Assembly: GCA_003665825.1 (NCBI GenBank)
Contig: QPFY01000007.1
Location: 558,001 to 622,000, forward strand
From: Microbotryum silenes-acaulis
Lineage: Eukaryota > Basidiomycota > Microbotryomycetes > Microbotryales > Microbotryaceae
Length of the DNA: 64,000 nucleotides
Direction: 5' to 3'
The notes under the pieces are model-generated. The model did not search any database, was not told where the DNA came from, and worked only from the letters and a program-made list of their open reading frames with translations. Numbering within the stretch: position 1 is the first letter of the stretch; each line of letters begins with the position of its first letter. Positions 24,396 through 35,062 of the stretch are shown one piece after another. A program made the position numbers and the translations under genes.

Positions 24396-25994
24396 TCAGT
24401 TCCAGTGCAATCCGCTCACATAAACGACCGTAGGTTGCGGGTGATTGGTTGCGCATGGTTTTATTGGCGGCCTCGAGTCGTAAACCAGCACATCAGAACG
24501 ACGCGAACGAGCTGCGCTCAGACCAATTTCGTCGCACTCGTCGAGGAGTAAGAACTTGTCAGCGTCGGGTGGAGTACCCAACTCCTTGCAGCGGCGTTTG
24601 ATCCAGGACCGAGTAGAAAACCCCTCGAGTTGACGCAGTTGGCCGAATGCGACCAACTGAGACGTGTCGAGCAGCTGTTGCACTCGAAGCCGAACCTCGC
24701 CAGTCTCTGACTGCCAGATAGACTCGATACGCCCCACAGCATCTTCTTGGTGTTCAAAACAGGTCAATCTGGGGCGGGAGTATTCAATCCATGCGCCGGG
24801 ATGCACTCGATCTACACCTGTGACAGCCACGCACCAACGGAGTTCAACGAGCTGCATAACAGATATCGAGCCTCATTGCGATGGATCGACTTACAATTCT
24901 CCAGTATGATTGGGTAGCTTCCGCGCGCAGCTAACACAGATTCGGCCCATACTGCGCCTTTCCAGAATTCGGATCGCAATGACTTCAACATCGCCAAGCC
25001 CTCGTGCATCCCGTCCCACAGGCGCAGATTGTTGAGCACAAGATTGATGAGCGCGTCAACGACGGAAACACTGTACGCACGCACGTGAGATCTTTGAAGC
25101 GTGCTCATGTGAAGCTTGGATGAATCGATGGGAACTTCGTGGTACAGCATTGGTGGAACGTGCAGATGAGATCGGACGTGAGTTTCCACGGTCTTGAACG
25201 AAAGGGGCACATCGGTTAAACGGAACGAGCTTGCGTGGAGCAACTGAGCAAAGGCGGCATATGCTCCTTCCGATACGTGGAACTGTTTACAAATGTTGAA
25301 AAGGGCGAGCTTGGTGAAGGTCAATGGGTGGGGCCCCGGCCGAGGGGCTCCGGTCTCTGCAACCGGCCTGCGAGGATCGTCGGCAGTTAACTCATGGGTG
25401 TGCTGGCCTCGTTGTGGGTCGTCTACGTTCATGACATCTTGGGATGCATGATCTGAGGTGCGCTCCTCTCCGTCATGGCTATTGGTTTCAGATTGAATAT
25501 TCGACTCGTCTGCGCTAGAGTTGGAGTCTGCATCGCTATGCTCATGGTGGAAGAGCATTCGAAGCAACGTCGGAGCTTGGTCGATCCGGAGCGATTCCTC
25601 GGGGTCAACGTCCTCAACTTGACGCTCGGATTCAATGGAACCAGAAACCGGATCGTGTTCTACCTCCATTTGATTGTCTTCCATGTGCACCTCGCCTTCT
25701 CCGCCGAAGTCGTGGTTTAGGATCTCGTCGAAATCAGCGGCACCGGCGCGTCGGAGGAGCCGATGTTCCCGTTGCGGTTGATGCCCTGGGACGGGATCGG
25801 GAACTGGTTCGGATCGAGGCAGCGTCGATAGGATCGACTCGAGAGGGGTCGGTGCCGAGGCTCGTACTGGTGCAGAAAACAGACGATTGACGCGATTTTC
25901 TGTGGGAAAGCAACAACAGTAGCGTATTCGTTAGGGCAGGCTGTTCGGAGATTGGGTGCAAGCGCGGTCCGAGCGGGATAAAGCTACCTGGCAT
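24396..25994 (-). CDS. transposon-borne protein of unknown function (477 aa)
   Basis: Three exons (25994-25988, 25899-24895, 24817-24396) close in phase and end in TGA. The first exon is only ATGCCAG before GTAGCT. After a Pro-rich N-terminus comes a strongly acidic segment (about residues 85-190), then an ordered part from about 200: PLTFTKLALFNICKQF, NLRLWDGMHEGLAML, EFWKGAVWAES. The last exon contains HPGAWIEYSRP and AVGRIESIWQSETGEVRLRV, a strand pattern I would compare with BAH-like modules; that is inference. An acceptor 42 nt further upstream exists but gives an immediate stop, which supports the one used. It is divergent from the 26411 gene, about 0.4 kb apart. It lies wholly inside the element. 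No family assigned. Confidence 0.55.
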
Positions 25995-26410
25995 GATGTC
26001 GCCGCCGTCGGCGCGAACAGCAGTGGACCTTCTCAGAAACTAACGAAAGAACGACGGAAGCTGGCTGCACCGCTTCGAGTAGGCTGGTAGGAAAGCGGGC
26101 AATAACTCCCTGCGAGGGTTTCGTTAGTCCGATCCCGAGTATGCAGAAGTCAGCTGAGAACTGAGAACTGAGCGCTGAGCTCAACTGAGTCCGGCAAGGC
26201 GACACGTCGTGACCGGTCTCTGCAGCACAAGGCGTTCGACCGCTGCGCAACCCTGCGCAACCCGGCCGCGCCCGACCGCCCGACAGGCGCCCACTACAGC
26301 TTCTAGCGCTGGCCGCACACTTGATCGTGGCCATTGGCACTCTCTCCTCTCGAACTCGCGGTGTTCGGTCACTGCTCGGCTCATTATTCGGTCTTCTTGC
26401 ACCAACTACG

Positions 26411-28543
26411 ATGACCAGCAAGCTCAAGCAGAAGAAATTGCGGGTCCCACCTGCCTGGCGCCTTGAGGATGGCGAATCGGCTGCGGTTTACTGGGAGAGG
26501 ATGGCCGCGATGTTCGGCCCTAACGGGCGACTGGATGACCGAGCCATACTTCTCCCGCACGCCGTCGAGCTGCTCTGGCGGAAGGAATGGATTCTGAAAC
26601 CGGAGGACAGGTGGACTAAGAAGATGCTTTACGAAGATCTGTTCCCTTCGCCCCAGGATTGCCACGATTTGATGCTGCCGAAACCGGTCAGTCGCGGGCG
26701 CAGCGCTGGCGCGATGTCAATTTTCGAGTTAACATCTGCTGGGTTTGGCTCTTGCGTACTGCAGCTGACTCCCAAGGGAACGTGTTCATTTTAATGCAGG
26801 GTACCACCAAGCTTTCTTTCGAATCAACATATAAAAATGCTTGCTACCCGACCGTCGACTACTCCGACCACTACGAGACATCGTCGGACGACTCCGACGC
26901 CTCCGAATCGTCGATCGAGGCCATCAAGCCTGGCGGTGGGTCCCGTTCGGAACGGTCGCACTCGGGTTTGTCGAAGGGAAAGCCCAGCAAAAACAAGCAC
27001 TGTATGTACAGACGAAGAAGTGAGGGATATGAAGGGAGTCTCTGATGGTCTAATGCCTACCAGCGGTCATCCCAGGTCGCAAAGATAAGCTTCGCACGCC
27101 TCCCGTCACCACAAAAGTCCGCCGAGCTTCGAACGATGCGATTGACACGTCTGAGATCAAGCGCAGAAAGACCTCTGGCAACCGGAAATACCACAAGAAT
27201 CAATTTGAAAGCTCTGACTCGAGTCAAGAGGAGTCGGAATCAATCCGAGACGAACCCCTCGGCGGCTCCGTGGTGGCGGCCATTTTGACAAGGTCTCAAT
27301 CGGTGAGTCCACTCAGAGCTTCATTCTCGTCCCTGCCACCTCAGACAAGGTCTTCAGTTTTCCAGAAGGCCGGATTGTGCTCATGCAACTTCACTCCCAT
27401 CGCTTACAGGCCGAGATACGCCGTGAGACCTTGCTCTACTCGTTATTCAAACTCCACATCTCGACGGAAGACGAAACTTACGTCATTGGGTGACTCGCGA
27501 TGGGAAAAGGTCTGGATGGCTTTGGTCACTTCAGGACCATCACAGCCCGAAACATCACCGAGGTATGCACCCATCGACCGGATATTGAGTCACGAGGCCG
27601 AGCATCGAATTAAGTGGCTCCCCTCTTGTACCCCAGATGGCAATTCGCAGCAAGATCAGAGACGTGAAGAAGCACGTCGTTCTGCAACTACGAAAAAATT
27701 CAACACCCCTTGCTCAGGACTACTTAGCTTCTGACACGGGAAAAGAATACCTGAAGCGCTTGTAAGTCGGCCGCGCGCCTCGTTCGCAGATCATGAATTG
27801 ACAATTCGCTGCTGCTGCGCCCTGCGCGTTGTTCCAGCCACAAAGCTCGTGCCAAGGGCAAAAACGCGCCTCGACCTCCCGCAAAAGAGCTCAAATTTGC
27901 GGCGAGTATCGAAGCTGTGGAGCGCGTTTATGGACCGACCCATTTCGGTCCCCGAGGAGTTATTCATCCAAGCGAACAAAAGTTGCGACAGGATTCAAGA
28001 TTCATCCATCGTCTTCGCTCGTCGGTAGTGGCTCTGGTCCAAATGGAAGTAATCTTTCAAGCTGGGCTCCGAACGGCAGAGGGCGTGTTGGTCAAGGTTA
28101 GTCCTTTTTCTCATTCAGGCATCGTCACGGCAACGTCGCCCTTGCTGACGCTTTTAAAGTGTGTTGTGATTCCCGCCTTTGTCATTTCTCAGGATGCAAA
28201 CAAGAAGTACCAGGATCGTCAAGCCGCCGTCGAGCGAGTGCACGAGATAGGCGACAGGGTGACGGCCAAAGCCCTGAAGCTGCCGGAAGGGGTTGCACCG
28301 GAGGTCATCGCCCAGTACGCTACGACCAAGTGTTGGATGCCAAAGACGGATGCTCCAGACGAGTACGACTGGGTGGATGCGGTTCCAGACCTAGCGCCGT
28401 GCAATCCCGAATGGTCTACATCACCGAACAAAGCATCTACATCACACACGGATGATGATGATGAGGACGAAGACTCTGAAGAAAATTGGGAAGGGGTGCT
28501 CAACACAATCGATGCTGAGGACGACATCCTCCAAGACGGTTGA
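26411..28543 (+). CDS. transposon-borne protein of unknown function (539 aa, eight exons)
   Basis: Exons are 26411-26686, 26800-27001, 27064-27269, 27317-27489, 27535-27562, 27637-27761, 27838-28096 and 28193-28543. All phases close and TGA is at 28541-28543. Two short introns (47 nt at 27270, 45 nt at 27490) are needed: they remove an apparent frameshift and an in-frame TGA. Residues 1-92 are Trp/Leu-rich (PPAWRLEDGESAAVYWERM). A Ser/Asp and Lys/Arg-rich linker follows to about residue 225. Then comes an ordered region with GRIVLMQLHSHRLQAEIRRE, DVKKHVVLQLRKNS, and FIHRLRSSVVALVQMEVIF. The tail is acidic (DDDDEDEDSEENWEG). I recognise no domain. Splice signals, codon usage and lack of stops suggest a functional gene carried by the element, not debris. 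Confidence 0.6.
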
Positions 28544-29084
28544 ATGGCTTCGTGGAACACAGCGGCGATTGAGCGAGAGGATTGGGGACAAAGGCGATAT
28601 TCGGGCATGACTGCTACAACAACAAACAATAACACGTTCTTCCACCTTACCTTACGAGTGTACGACAACACAACCAAACGTGTACCGCAGCAATTCCAGC
28701 CACAATACTTCACTAGCAGCAAAACAACTCAATTTCTGATATCCGAGACCTGGCCCATCGCCAACAGAAGAAACATCATCTCAGCCGCCCCAGCACTGTA
28801 CTGTGCCTATGGAGAGCTTAGAGCCACTCGATCCTGTACACAGATGCTTATCAGTCAAAGACGAACGAACGTCGCTTCTGCCGTGTGCCATACTGCCCAC
28901 TGTATCTCAGTAGATCTTCGGTTTTACTACTCAGTTTTGCATACCAGAAATCCTATGCTACGGCCAGTTAAAAAAGATCCAACAGTACAGTGTACTATGA
29001 TCGTGTCCACCGCATCAAGGAGGTTTCAGGAGTGCAAATTCTTTCGACCGGTCTTCCACCCTTGGTAAACGAAGCGAACCGTGC

Positions 29085-29260
29085 GCAACCCGAGCCCTGG
29101 TCTTGAACCATTGGCAACCTCGGCAAGGACTTGGAGAACTTGACTCCGAAGTTACCGGACCTACCACCGAGGTTTTAGAACCTGACGCCGAAGTTGGAGA
29201 ACCTCGTACTGAAGTTGGAGAACCTCGGCACAATCTGAAACCCTGAGCACCAAATTGCCA
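29085..29260 (+). repeat. degenerate tandem repeat array 1 in the transposon
   Basis: Several imperfect copies of a unit of about 20 nt around GAAGTTGGAGAACCTCG (clearest at 29191-29227). They follow the 3' end of the 26411 gene and precede the transposase gene. The same word family recurs at 33650-33910. Confidence 0.65.
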
Positions 29261-29633
29261 CCTTTGGACCGAGTAAATGCACGGTGACCAACCTCACCTC
29301 AAGTGCCCACACCGTCATGGACGCTCCTCGAGGTCCCACACCGTGAAAAACTTCGCGCGCGCGCGCCGAACCGTGGCGAACCTCCCGGCCAGGTGCGGCA
29401 TCTGAGACCTACGATCGCCGAGCTCGAGATACACAACGGTGACATCGATCCCGACACACTCCCTTTGAAACACGAAAGATCCCCAGAAGTAAGTCGTGTC
29501 GCAGAATGCTACTTCGTTCTTGTACTGCCCTGCCGATGATGGATCCTGTCTGCTCGTTTTCTAGCGAACCGTCTCCCTATCGCTCTACCATGACAACTTT
29601 TCTGTGTACCACACTACTTCTCATTCTGTCGGG

Positions 29634-29650
29634 GTGTGTGTGTGTGTGTT
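29634..29650 (+). repeat. GT dinucleotide microsatellite
   Basis: A run of GT/TG of about 16 nt lies upstream of the transposase exon. Confidence 0.7.
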
Positions 29651-29763
29651 TATGCGATGATAGCCAGTCTAGGCAAATCTGAGCGAGATGAGATGCGTAA
29701 TCGCTTGATTCTGTCTTTCACGCCCCACGGTACGTCCATGGAGATGGCAACGATGCATTGCAG

Positions 29764-31799
29764 ACGCACGCCTTTTCCTTATGTGCATCATCAAAGGCTA
29801 ACATTGGAACATTGGCTCTCAACTCCTCTGTCAAAGGGACCCAAGTGGCCGACGTTGCGATGCCACTACTTAAGGAACTGGCCGATCTCGCCAAGAACGG
29901 CTTCCAGTACCAACGCGCAGATCACAGCTACGAGACCGTCTACGTCAAGGTCCTCTCCGGCCGCTTTGACATGCCCGAAGCTTCGAAGAATGCCGGTGTG
30001 TCCGGCCCAACAGCCGACTGCTCGTGCAAGACCTGTAATGTACCCCGTTCCGACTGGCCAGCTGTCTCCCGAGGCGATATCGACCTTTTCGAACACCAAA
30101 GGACTCCGGAAAAGCAAGCAGCGCTTCGGAAGGAACTCGCCACCTGCAGAACCGCAGCAGAGCGCCAGGCCAGGCGGCAGAAATTCGGTATCACCGGGAC
30201 CGAGCCGCTTTTCGAGTCCGCCGGCCTCGCCTTTGACTGTCATCGTCAATTTCCCCTCGAGTTTTATCACGTGCTTTCTGGTCTTTGCGGGCGAGTATAC
30301 AGCAGTATACTCAGTAGGTTATTGTCGACCAAGGGTCAGGAAGCGGCGAACTCGGCGGCGCAAGCGGAGCCTCCTCGCCGATTTCAAATCTCTTCATTCT
30401 TTGCCAGGGTAGGACACCCTCGCGCGGTGGAGCAGTTCACCCATGCAGAGCAGATCCATTCAATACTGTTCGCATCGTCGTTCTTCTCGTTGGTACTGGG
30501 ACCAAACAGCAAGGCTTTCATCTCCAAGACGGCTCATGAAAGCTTGCTAGCTGCCGGAGCAACTGTTGACGATGCACGAGGGCACGAGCGTCTAATCGAA
30601 TCGCGGGACGACGTAGTGCGTGCCATCATTCAGACCTGCACTTCTATCGCCGAGCTTGTCGAGATTGTCTTTTCGCCCGACGTTTCTGACGACGACATTC
30701 GCAGCCTCGGGTCTCTAATCTCGCGTTGCACTCGAAGAATGGTGAATCTGTTGGAACCCGTCATGGACAAAACCAACTTGGCTCAACTCCCAAATCTTCA
30801 CGCACTTCAACATGCTCAACCAGCCGCGTGGGACTTTGGCACTCCGTTGAACTCCAGTGCCGCCCTTGACGAAGCTGTTCATCGAACTGCCAAGCAGCTG
30901 GTCATCGTCACGAATCGTCGGGATATTACCAAGTCGTTCCTCGACAATGCCTTGGTGACACAAACGCTCAGCGCCGCCATCACAAGAACTGTCGATGATG
31001 AAATCTTCATCTTAACCAAGGGCATCTCTGTGCAAGCGCCCCGTGCGTTCCGAATGGAGAACATCGCGAACGACGACGCCGATGCCGATGCTGACGGCGA
31101 TGCACGAAAAGTTCACGGAATGGTGACGACCTCGATCAAAGACCGGTCAGTATGCCCTATAACGATTAATTGCACAGGAGAGCCAGAAATTTATCATTGA
31201 TTGGACCAACTTCCCTTTCCTCTCCGAAAAACAGCGTAGAAAGGGTTCGTCCGATGGGTCGTCTCGACAGGAAGCAAATCCGTGCGCTCAGCCTAGAAGT
31301 CACACTCGCGGCGACCGATCTTGCCAAGCGACCCAATGGATTCGAGGTCGCCGCTGCTCTTCGAAAGTCTTTCGGCGTCGGATTTCCAGCGTGGTATTGG
31401 AGAACAACGGATCGCATCTTGTACCACCCGAAAGTACGGTATGATGATCGGATCCGAGCTCGACTGGTCACCGTGCGCGTCGGCGATTTTGTCGTTCTTG
31501 GTGCTCCACCGGATTCAAGGGACCGTGTCGTATTCGCCCAAGTCGAAGCAATTTTCAACGTCGGACGAGACCAAAAGTTCACCTTGCTCCTCGTCACGTG
31601 GATGGACGAGAGTCAGACGCGTAAATTAGGCTACCTTGGCGAGGTTAGAGTGCTCAAGCCTTTCTGCGCGGGGACTTCAGAGCGACCGAGAGTCATCGGG
31701 CTCGATGCCATCTCGAGCGAGCAAGGTGTGCCGATTCTGAGGGATTACACAGAGCTGGGACTGCACATCATAGTACCCTACCAAGTTTCGACAATCTGA
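29764..31799 (+). CDS. tnp2/CACTA-like transposase, 5' end not resolved
   Basis: Two exons are clear: 29764-31145 (opened by the acceptor GCATTGCAG) and 31178-31799 (GTCAGT donor, TTGCACAG acceptor), closing in phase with TGA, about 668 residues. Motifs in the order of fungal tnp2-family transposases: an IGTLALNSS..VKGTQVADVAMPLLKEL stretch, a conserved strand (VYVKVLSGRFDMPEASKNAG) leading to a Cys pair (DCSCKTC), then FGITGTEPLF and the acidic/His motif DCHRQFPLEFYHVLSG. Later comes LPNLHALQHAQPAAWDFGTP with EAVHRTAKQ. The C-terminus (VGDFVVLGAPP, FAQVEAIFNVG, LLLVTWMD) resembles a BAH-like barrel. No start codon with a matching splice phase was found upstream, so the 5' exon or exons are missing or unrecognised. 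Confidence 0.72.
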
Positions 31800-32357
31800 T
31801 GGGGTGTTCATGTGATCTAGGGTCACTTGCAATGACGTCGCATGAAAATTGCTCCAGTCTTCAAAGCGCTCTTCCTGCCGTCGGCCTTGTCGGAGGCACG
31901 GACACTTCGATGAAATCGATGCAGCAACCTTGCTCCAACCTCGTCAATGCATTTTTTTTCTCGATGCCACCTGTTGATAAGAGAGAGACTTCGCTTGCGA
32001 GTGTGATTGTGAAGCTTTGGAGTACTTGATCTGTCTGCGGAAATTCGACTGAGGGGAGTATAAATAGGCACCCTGTCGTCGGTCCGCTCTTCTCCTTTGG
32101 CCAATCACTCGCCGCTCGCTCAAGTTGGACCTTTCACTCGGACTTGTATGCTACATGCAGACTTCGGTGACCTGGTGATCAACGAACGTATATCGCGCAC
32201 AAGTCCCACTTTGAAGAACGTCGCGTCGTCGTCAATCATCGTCATCTCGCTGCCTACTCCGTCGCACCAACTTGTTCCAGCTCGGCTGTGCGCACGAGGT
32301 CATACCTACCGGAAGCCGCGTGACATACCATTCGCTAGGCTAAAGGTTCTAAGATTT

Positions 32358-32391
<34 letters not shown>

Positions 32392-33640
32392 TCGTCATCT
32401 CGCTGACGATTACGTCGCACCACCTTGCTCTCTAGGTCGGCATTTCGATCCACGTTTTGCGTACATTCGTTTCAAGCCTACAATAGGGCCTTTGATCACC
32501 CGTTGCAAACCAGTCGTCGTCTTCTTCCAATTCTCACGCGCCATTCGAACACCTGTGGACGCTCGTTCAAGCCTGCTCGAGGCTATGACTCGATTCGCTC
32601 CCACCCATGTGCTGCGGTGCAAACGCCCACGTCCCCATGCCCACAAAAATATCTTCGCACGAACCATCACCTCCTCTCCTTGTAAGTGCTTCACCGCTCT
32701 GGCTACTCCTCGTATGATCGTGGCGATACCAGCTTGTGCGACCACGTCGAGACTCGCTGTGGTGATGGCCCTGTGGGAGCTGCACTTGCGCTGACGCTTT
32801 CGCTCGTGTCTTAGTTCCTCAACAGCGATGTTACAAGTGAAGAACCCTCTGTTTCGAGCCCATCTACGACAATCCCGGCCTCTATTCGTGCAGGGTGGGA
32901 GGGCCGAGCGATCAAGCTCCTAGCCAGAAGCATGACGTCATAACCTGGCTCAAGCTTGATCAACAATCACCTTAGATCTCATGTAGATCATAAGCCTTCT
33001 CGCCCATGCCATCGCCAACAAAGGTGAGTACATCCCATCAAAATACTGGTGCGCTTTCACGTTCCTTCCGAGCCCTGGGATCGTGCTTGATTGCGTCGCA
33101 CCATCACCTGCTTACCGTGACGGTCTTCTCCAATCGATGACACCGTGTGAGTGAGCTTGTGGTGGCATACTGCACTGCTGATTTGGCTTGCTTCACAGCA
33201 CTGAATTGGCTTGGGATGGTGGAACGTTCAAGTCGGATTCGTAGAATCGACCTCGCTGTCGGAGCTTCGCACCCCCTCTCGTCACGCTCGAGCTCCTTGC
33301 TTCGAAACACCCGAAGGACTGGCCCTCCTCGATCTCTGTCCTTGTTCAAGATAATATACTGACACACTATCATGATCCAACCCATTCCTATCCCAAACCC
33401 AGTCCAGACCTGGTCAAAGATTTGGCCTTGCACAGCTGTTTCTGATGATGATCAAAGTCGGTGAGTCCACTCAAGGTCATGGCACTATCGCTCGTGGTAT
33501 AGTTGTGGGCTGGGTTTGCTAGTTCCTGTGCAAGGCGATCGATGCCTCTCTCGATTTGAAGAGGACCGTGCGAGTCCCTCTGCTGTGGTTTGAAAACCTG
33601 AGCCGAAGTGAAACCTTTCGCCGCAAAGTCGTGAACTAGT
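31800..33640. other. non-coding interior of the transposon
   Basis: About 1.8 kb between the transposase stop and repeat array 2, without a credible gene. Frames are short and lack a coherent splice chain. It contains a GTC trinucleotide run at 32358-32390 and a duplicated block of about 40 bp (CATCTCGCTG..CGTCGCACCA) at about 32238 and 32393. Confidence 0.5.
32358..32390 (+). repeat. GTC trinucleotide microsatellite, 11 units
   Basis: Perfect GTC units followed by ATCGTCATC. Located in the non-coding interior of the element. Confidence 0.9.
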
Positions 33641-33649
33641 AACTAAAGT

Positions 33650-33910
33650 TTAGCACTACGAGCTCAAATTCTAGACCTTCGCTCAAAGTCCCTCGCCCAA
33701 GCCCCAAGTCCCAAACTTTATCTTTCAAGTCCTAAAACCCTGCCCCAAGTGTCAAACCTCGAGTCAAAGTTCCGAACCTCGAGGCAGAGTTCTCAATCTC
33801 AGACCCAAGTTGAGAACCTCGCGCCCCAAGTTGAAAACTTGAGCCCCAAGTTTGAAACTTCGCCTCCCAAGCTCAGGACTACGAACACGGTTCCGGAACC
33901 TTGGGCTCAA
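33650..33910 (+). repeat. degenerate tandem repeat array 2 in the transposon
   Basis: About ten imperfect units of 17-22 nt around CCCAAGTTGAGAACCTCG, for example at 33805-33865 (CCCAAGTTG, CCCCAAGTTG, CCCCAAGTTTG). Same orientation and word family as array 1. The 43 bp internal repeat starts about 85 bp downstream. Confidence 0.65.
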
Positions 33911-33994
33911 ATTATACCCGGTTCCCAACTCTGGCACCTGGTGCCACATGGTGTAGGGGTTGCCAACTTCGGGCGGTGGTGCGGAACCGTGCGG

Positions 33995-34037
33995 CACCGG
34001 TCTAAACGGTCGCCTCGTTTTGGCTTTTCTTGCTATG
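33995..34037 (+). repeat. internal 43 bp inverted repeat, right copy
   Basis: Starts CACCGGTCTAAACGG and ends TTGCTATG. It differs from the left copy by one C-to-T change. It lies about 1 kb inside the right end and directly after the second degenerate repeat array. Confidence 0.85.
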
Positions 34038-34865
34038 TCCTTAGATATCTTTAGATATCTTAACTTTTTGTGTGTCTGGTACAGACTCCTGTTGCGCTGG
34101 AAGTTGTAGTTTCCACTAAAGAGGTTCGTGCTCCCTACGAGGTCATCAAATTTCCAATTGTGTTCGGCCCAATGCCCATATTTGTGCCCCATGGCTTGGC
34201 CCAACCGCTGACCGCGGGTGAGGCGGCACGGCTTGCCGACGAGTGCCGACGGGCCAATTCTCATTCTCATTCAGACGTCTTTGCTGCCGCTTCATCAACT
34301 AATCGCACAGAGAAAGGAGGTGCAATTGCGACATTTGGGAACTTCGCAATCTACCCGCCCCGGTCCTCTTCTTTCGTCGCACACTTGTACACTCGCACTC
34401 TCACACCTCGCCGAACGACTATAATCGATAGTCTTTGCGAAAGCAGTGCCAGTATGGAGCCGGACCTCCCCACGGCTGAGGAGGAGCTTGTGAGTACGGA
34501 ATACGCCATCGACAAAGAGGCATAGACTTACTACTTTTGACTGAGAGCTGGCTCTGCAAATGATCTCTGGCAAGCTCGCTAGGTCAGCTGAGAAGAAGTA
34601 AAAGTCAAAGACGCCATGGCAGTCGTTCCCAGCAGAGGTGGACATTTCGGACGACTCTGACACGGATTAGCACAACGATCGGCATCAATGCATTCTCCCG
34701 CTTGACTGAGCAATGATGCGTCTTCCCAGCACTTATCAATACAAGAGAATCAAAAAACAGTGAACAGAAAGCCAGCTTTGCCAGTTCATCCACATGTTGT
34801 GATACTTAAAATGTGGGATTGGCCACCCAACAGGCTCCTACGAGTCCCAATCGACCGCCTTCAAG
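34038..34865. other. extra subterminal segment at the right end of the transposon
   Basis: About 830 bp present on the right but without counterpart on the left, where the 43 bp repeat lies close to the terminus. No gene recognised. It could be a nested insertion between two AGATATCT clusters. Confidence 0.45.
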
Positions 34866-35044
34866 CGAAGATATCTGGCATCTTATCTCCTAAGATATCT
34901 ATCTATGTCTCATCTTAACCCACTTAGATATCTATTAGATATCTAGGCATCTATCTAAGATATCTGACTAAGATGGGAGATAGATAGATAAGGGCCAGAG
35001 CCCAATTTTTTTAGATAGATATCTAATATCTGCGAGATTATCTT
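34866..35044. repeat. AGATATCT/AGATAGAT-rich subterminal cluster, right
   Basis: About 180 bp of AGATATCT, TAGATATC and AGATAGATAGATAAGG words abut the right terminal repeat. A smaller cluster of two AGATATCTT units sits at 34042-34061 just outside the 43 bp repeat. Palindromic AGATATCT is a plausible transposase-binding word. Confidence 0.7.
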
Positions 35045-35062
35045 ATCTAATGGGGAACCCTG
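35045..35062 (-). repeat. right terminal inverted repeat
   Basis: Read on the minus strand it is CAGGGTTCCCCATTAGAT, matching the left terminal repeat at 17 of 18 positions. Confidence 0.65.

Larger units (their letters stand above)
24121..35062. mobile_element. tnp2/CACTA-like (Plavaka-type) DNA transposon, about 10.9 kb
   Basis: The boundaries are 18 bp terminal inverted repeats starting CAGGGTTCC (17 of 18 identical). CTAAGAC flanks the left end directly (24114-24120) and recurs at 35067-35073, four bases beyond the right end, as a possible target-site duplication. Inside are a 43 bp inverted repeat (24237-24279 against 33995-34037, 42 of 43 identical), AGATATCT-rich ends, two arrays of degenerate repeats of about 20 bp, a tnp2-family transposase, and two other spliced genes. 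The right subterminal zone is about 0.9 kb longer than the left, which suggests a later insertion or a nested element. Classification as CMC/CACTA-like (Plavaka-type) rests on the transposase motifs only. Confidence 0.7.

Noticed and set aside
27270..27500. Frameshift and premature stop making the 26411 gene a pseudogene
   Set aside because: Two short canonical GT..AG introns remove both and restore phase at every downstream exon, so an intact gene is the simpler reading.
34866..35044. AGATATCT-rich repeats as telomeric or centromeric satellite
   Set aside because: They are short, irregular, and confined to the ends of the transposon, next to its terminal repeats.
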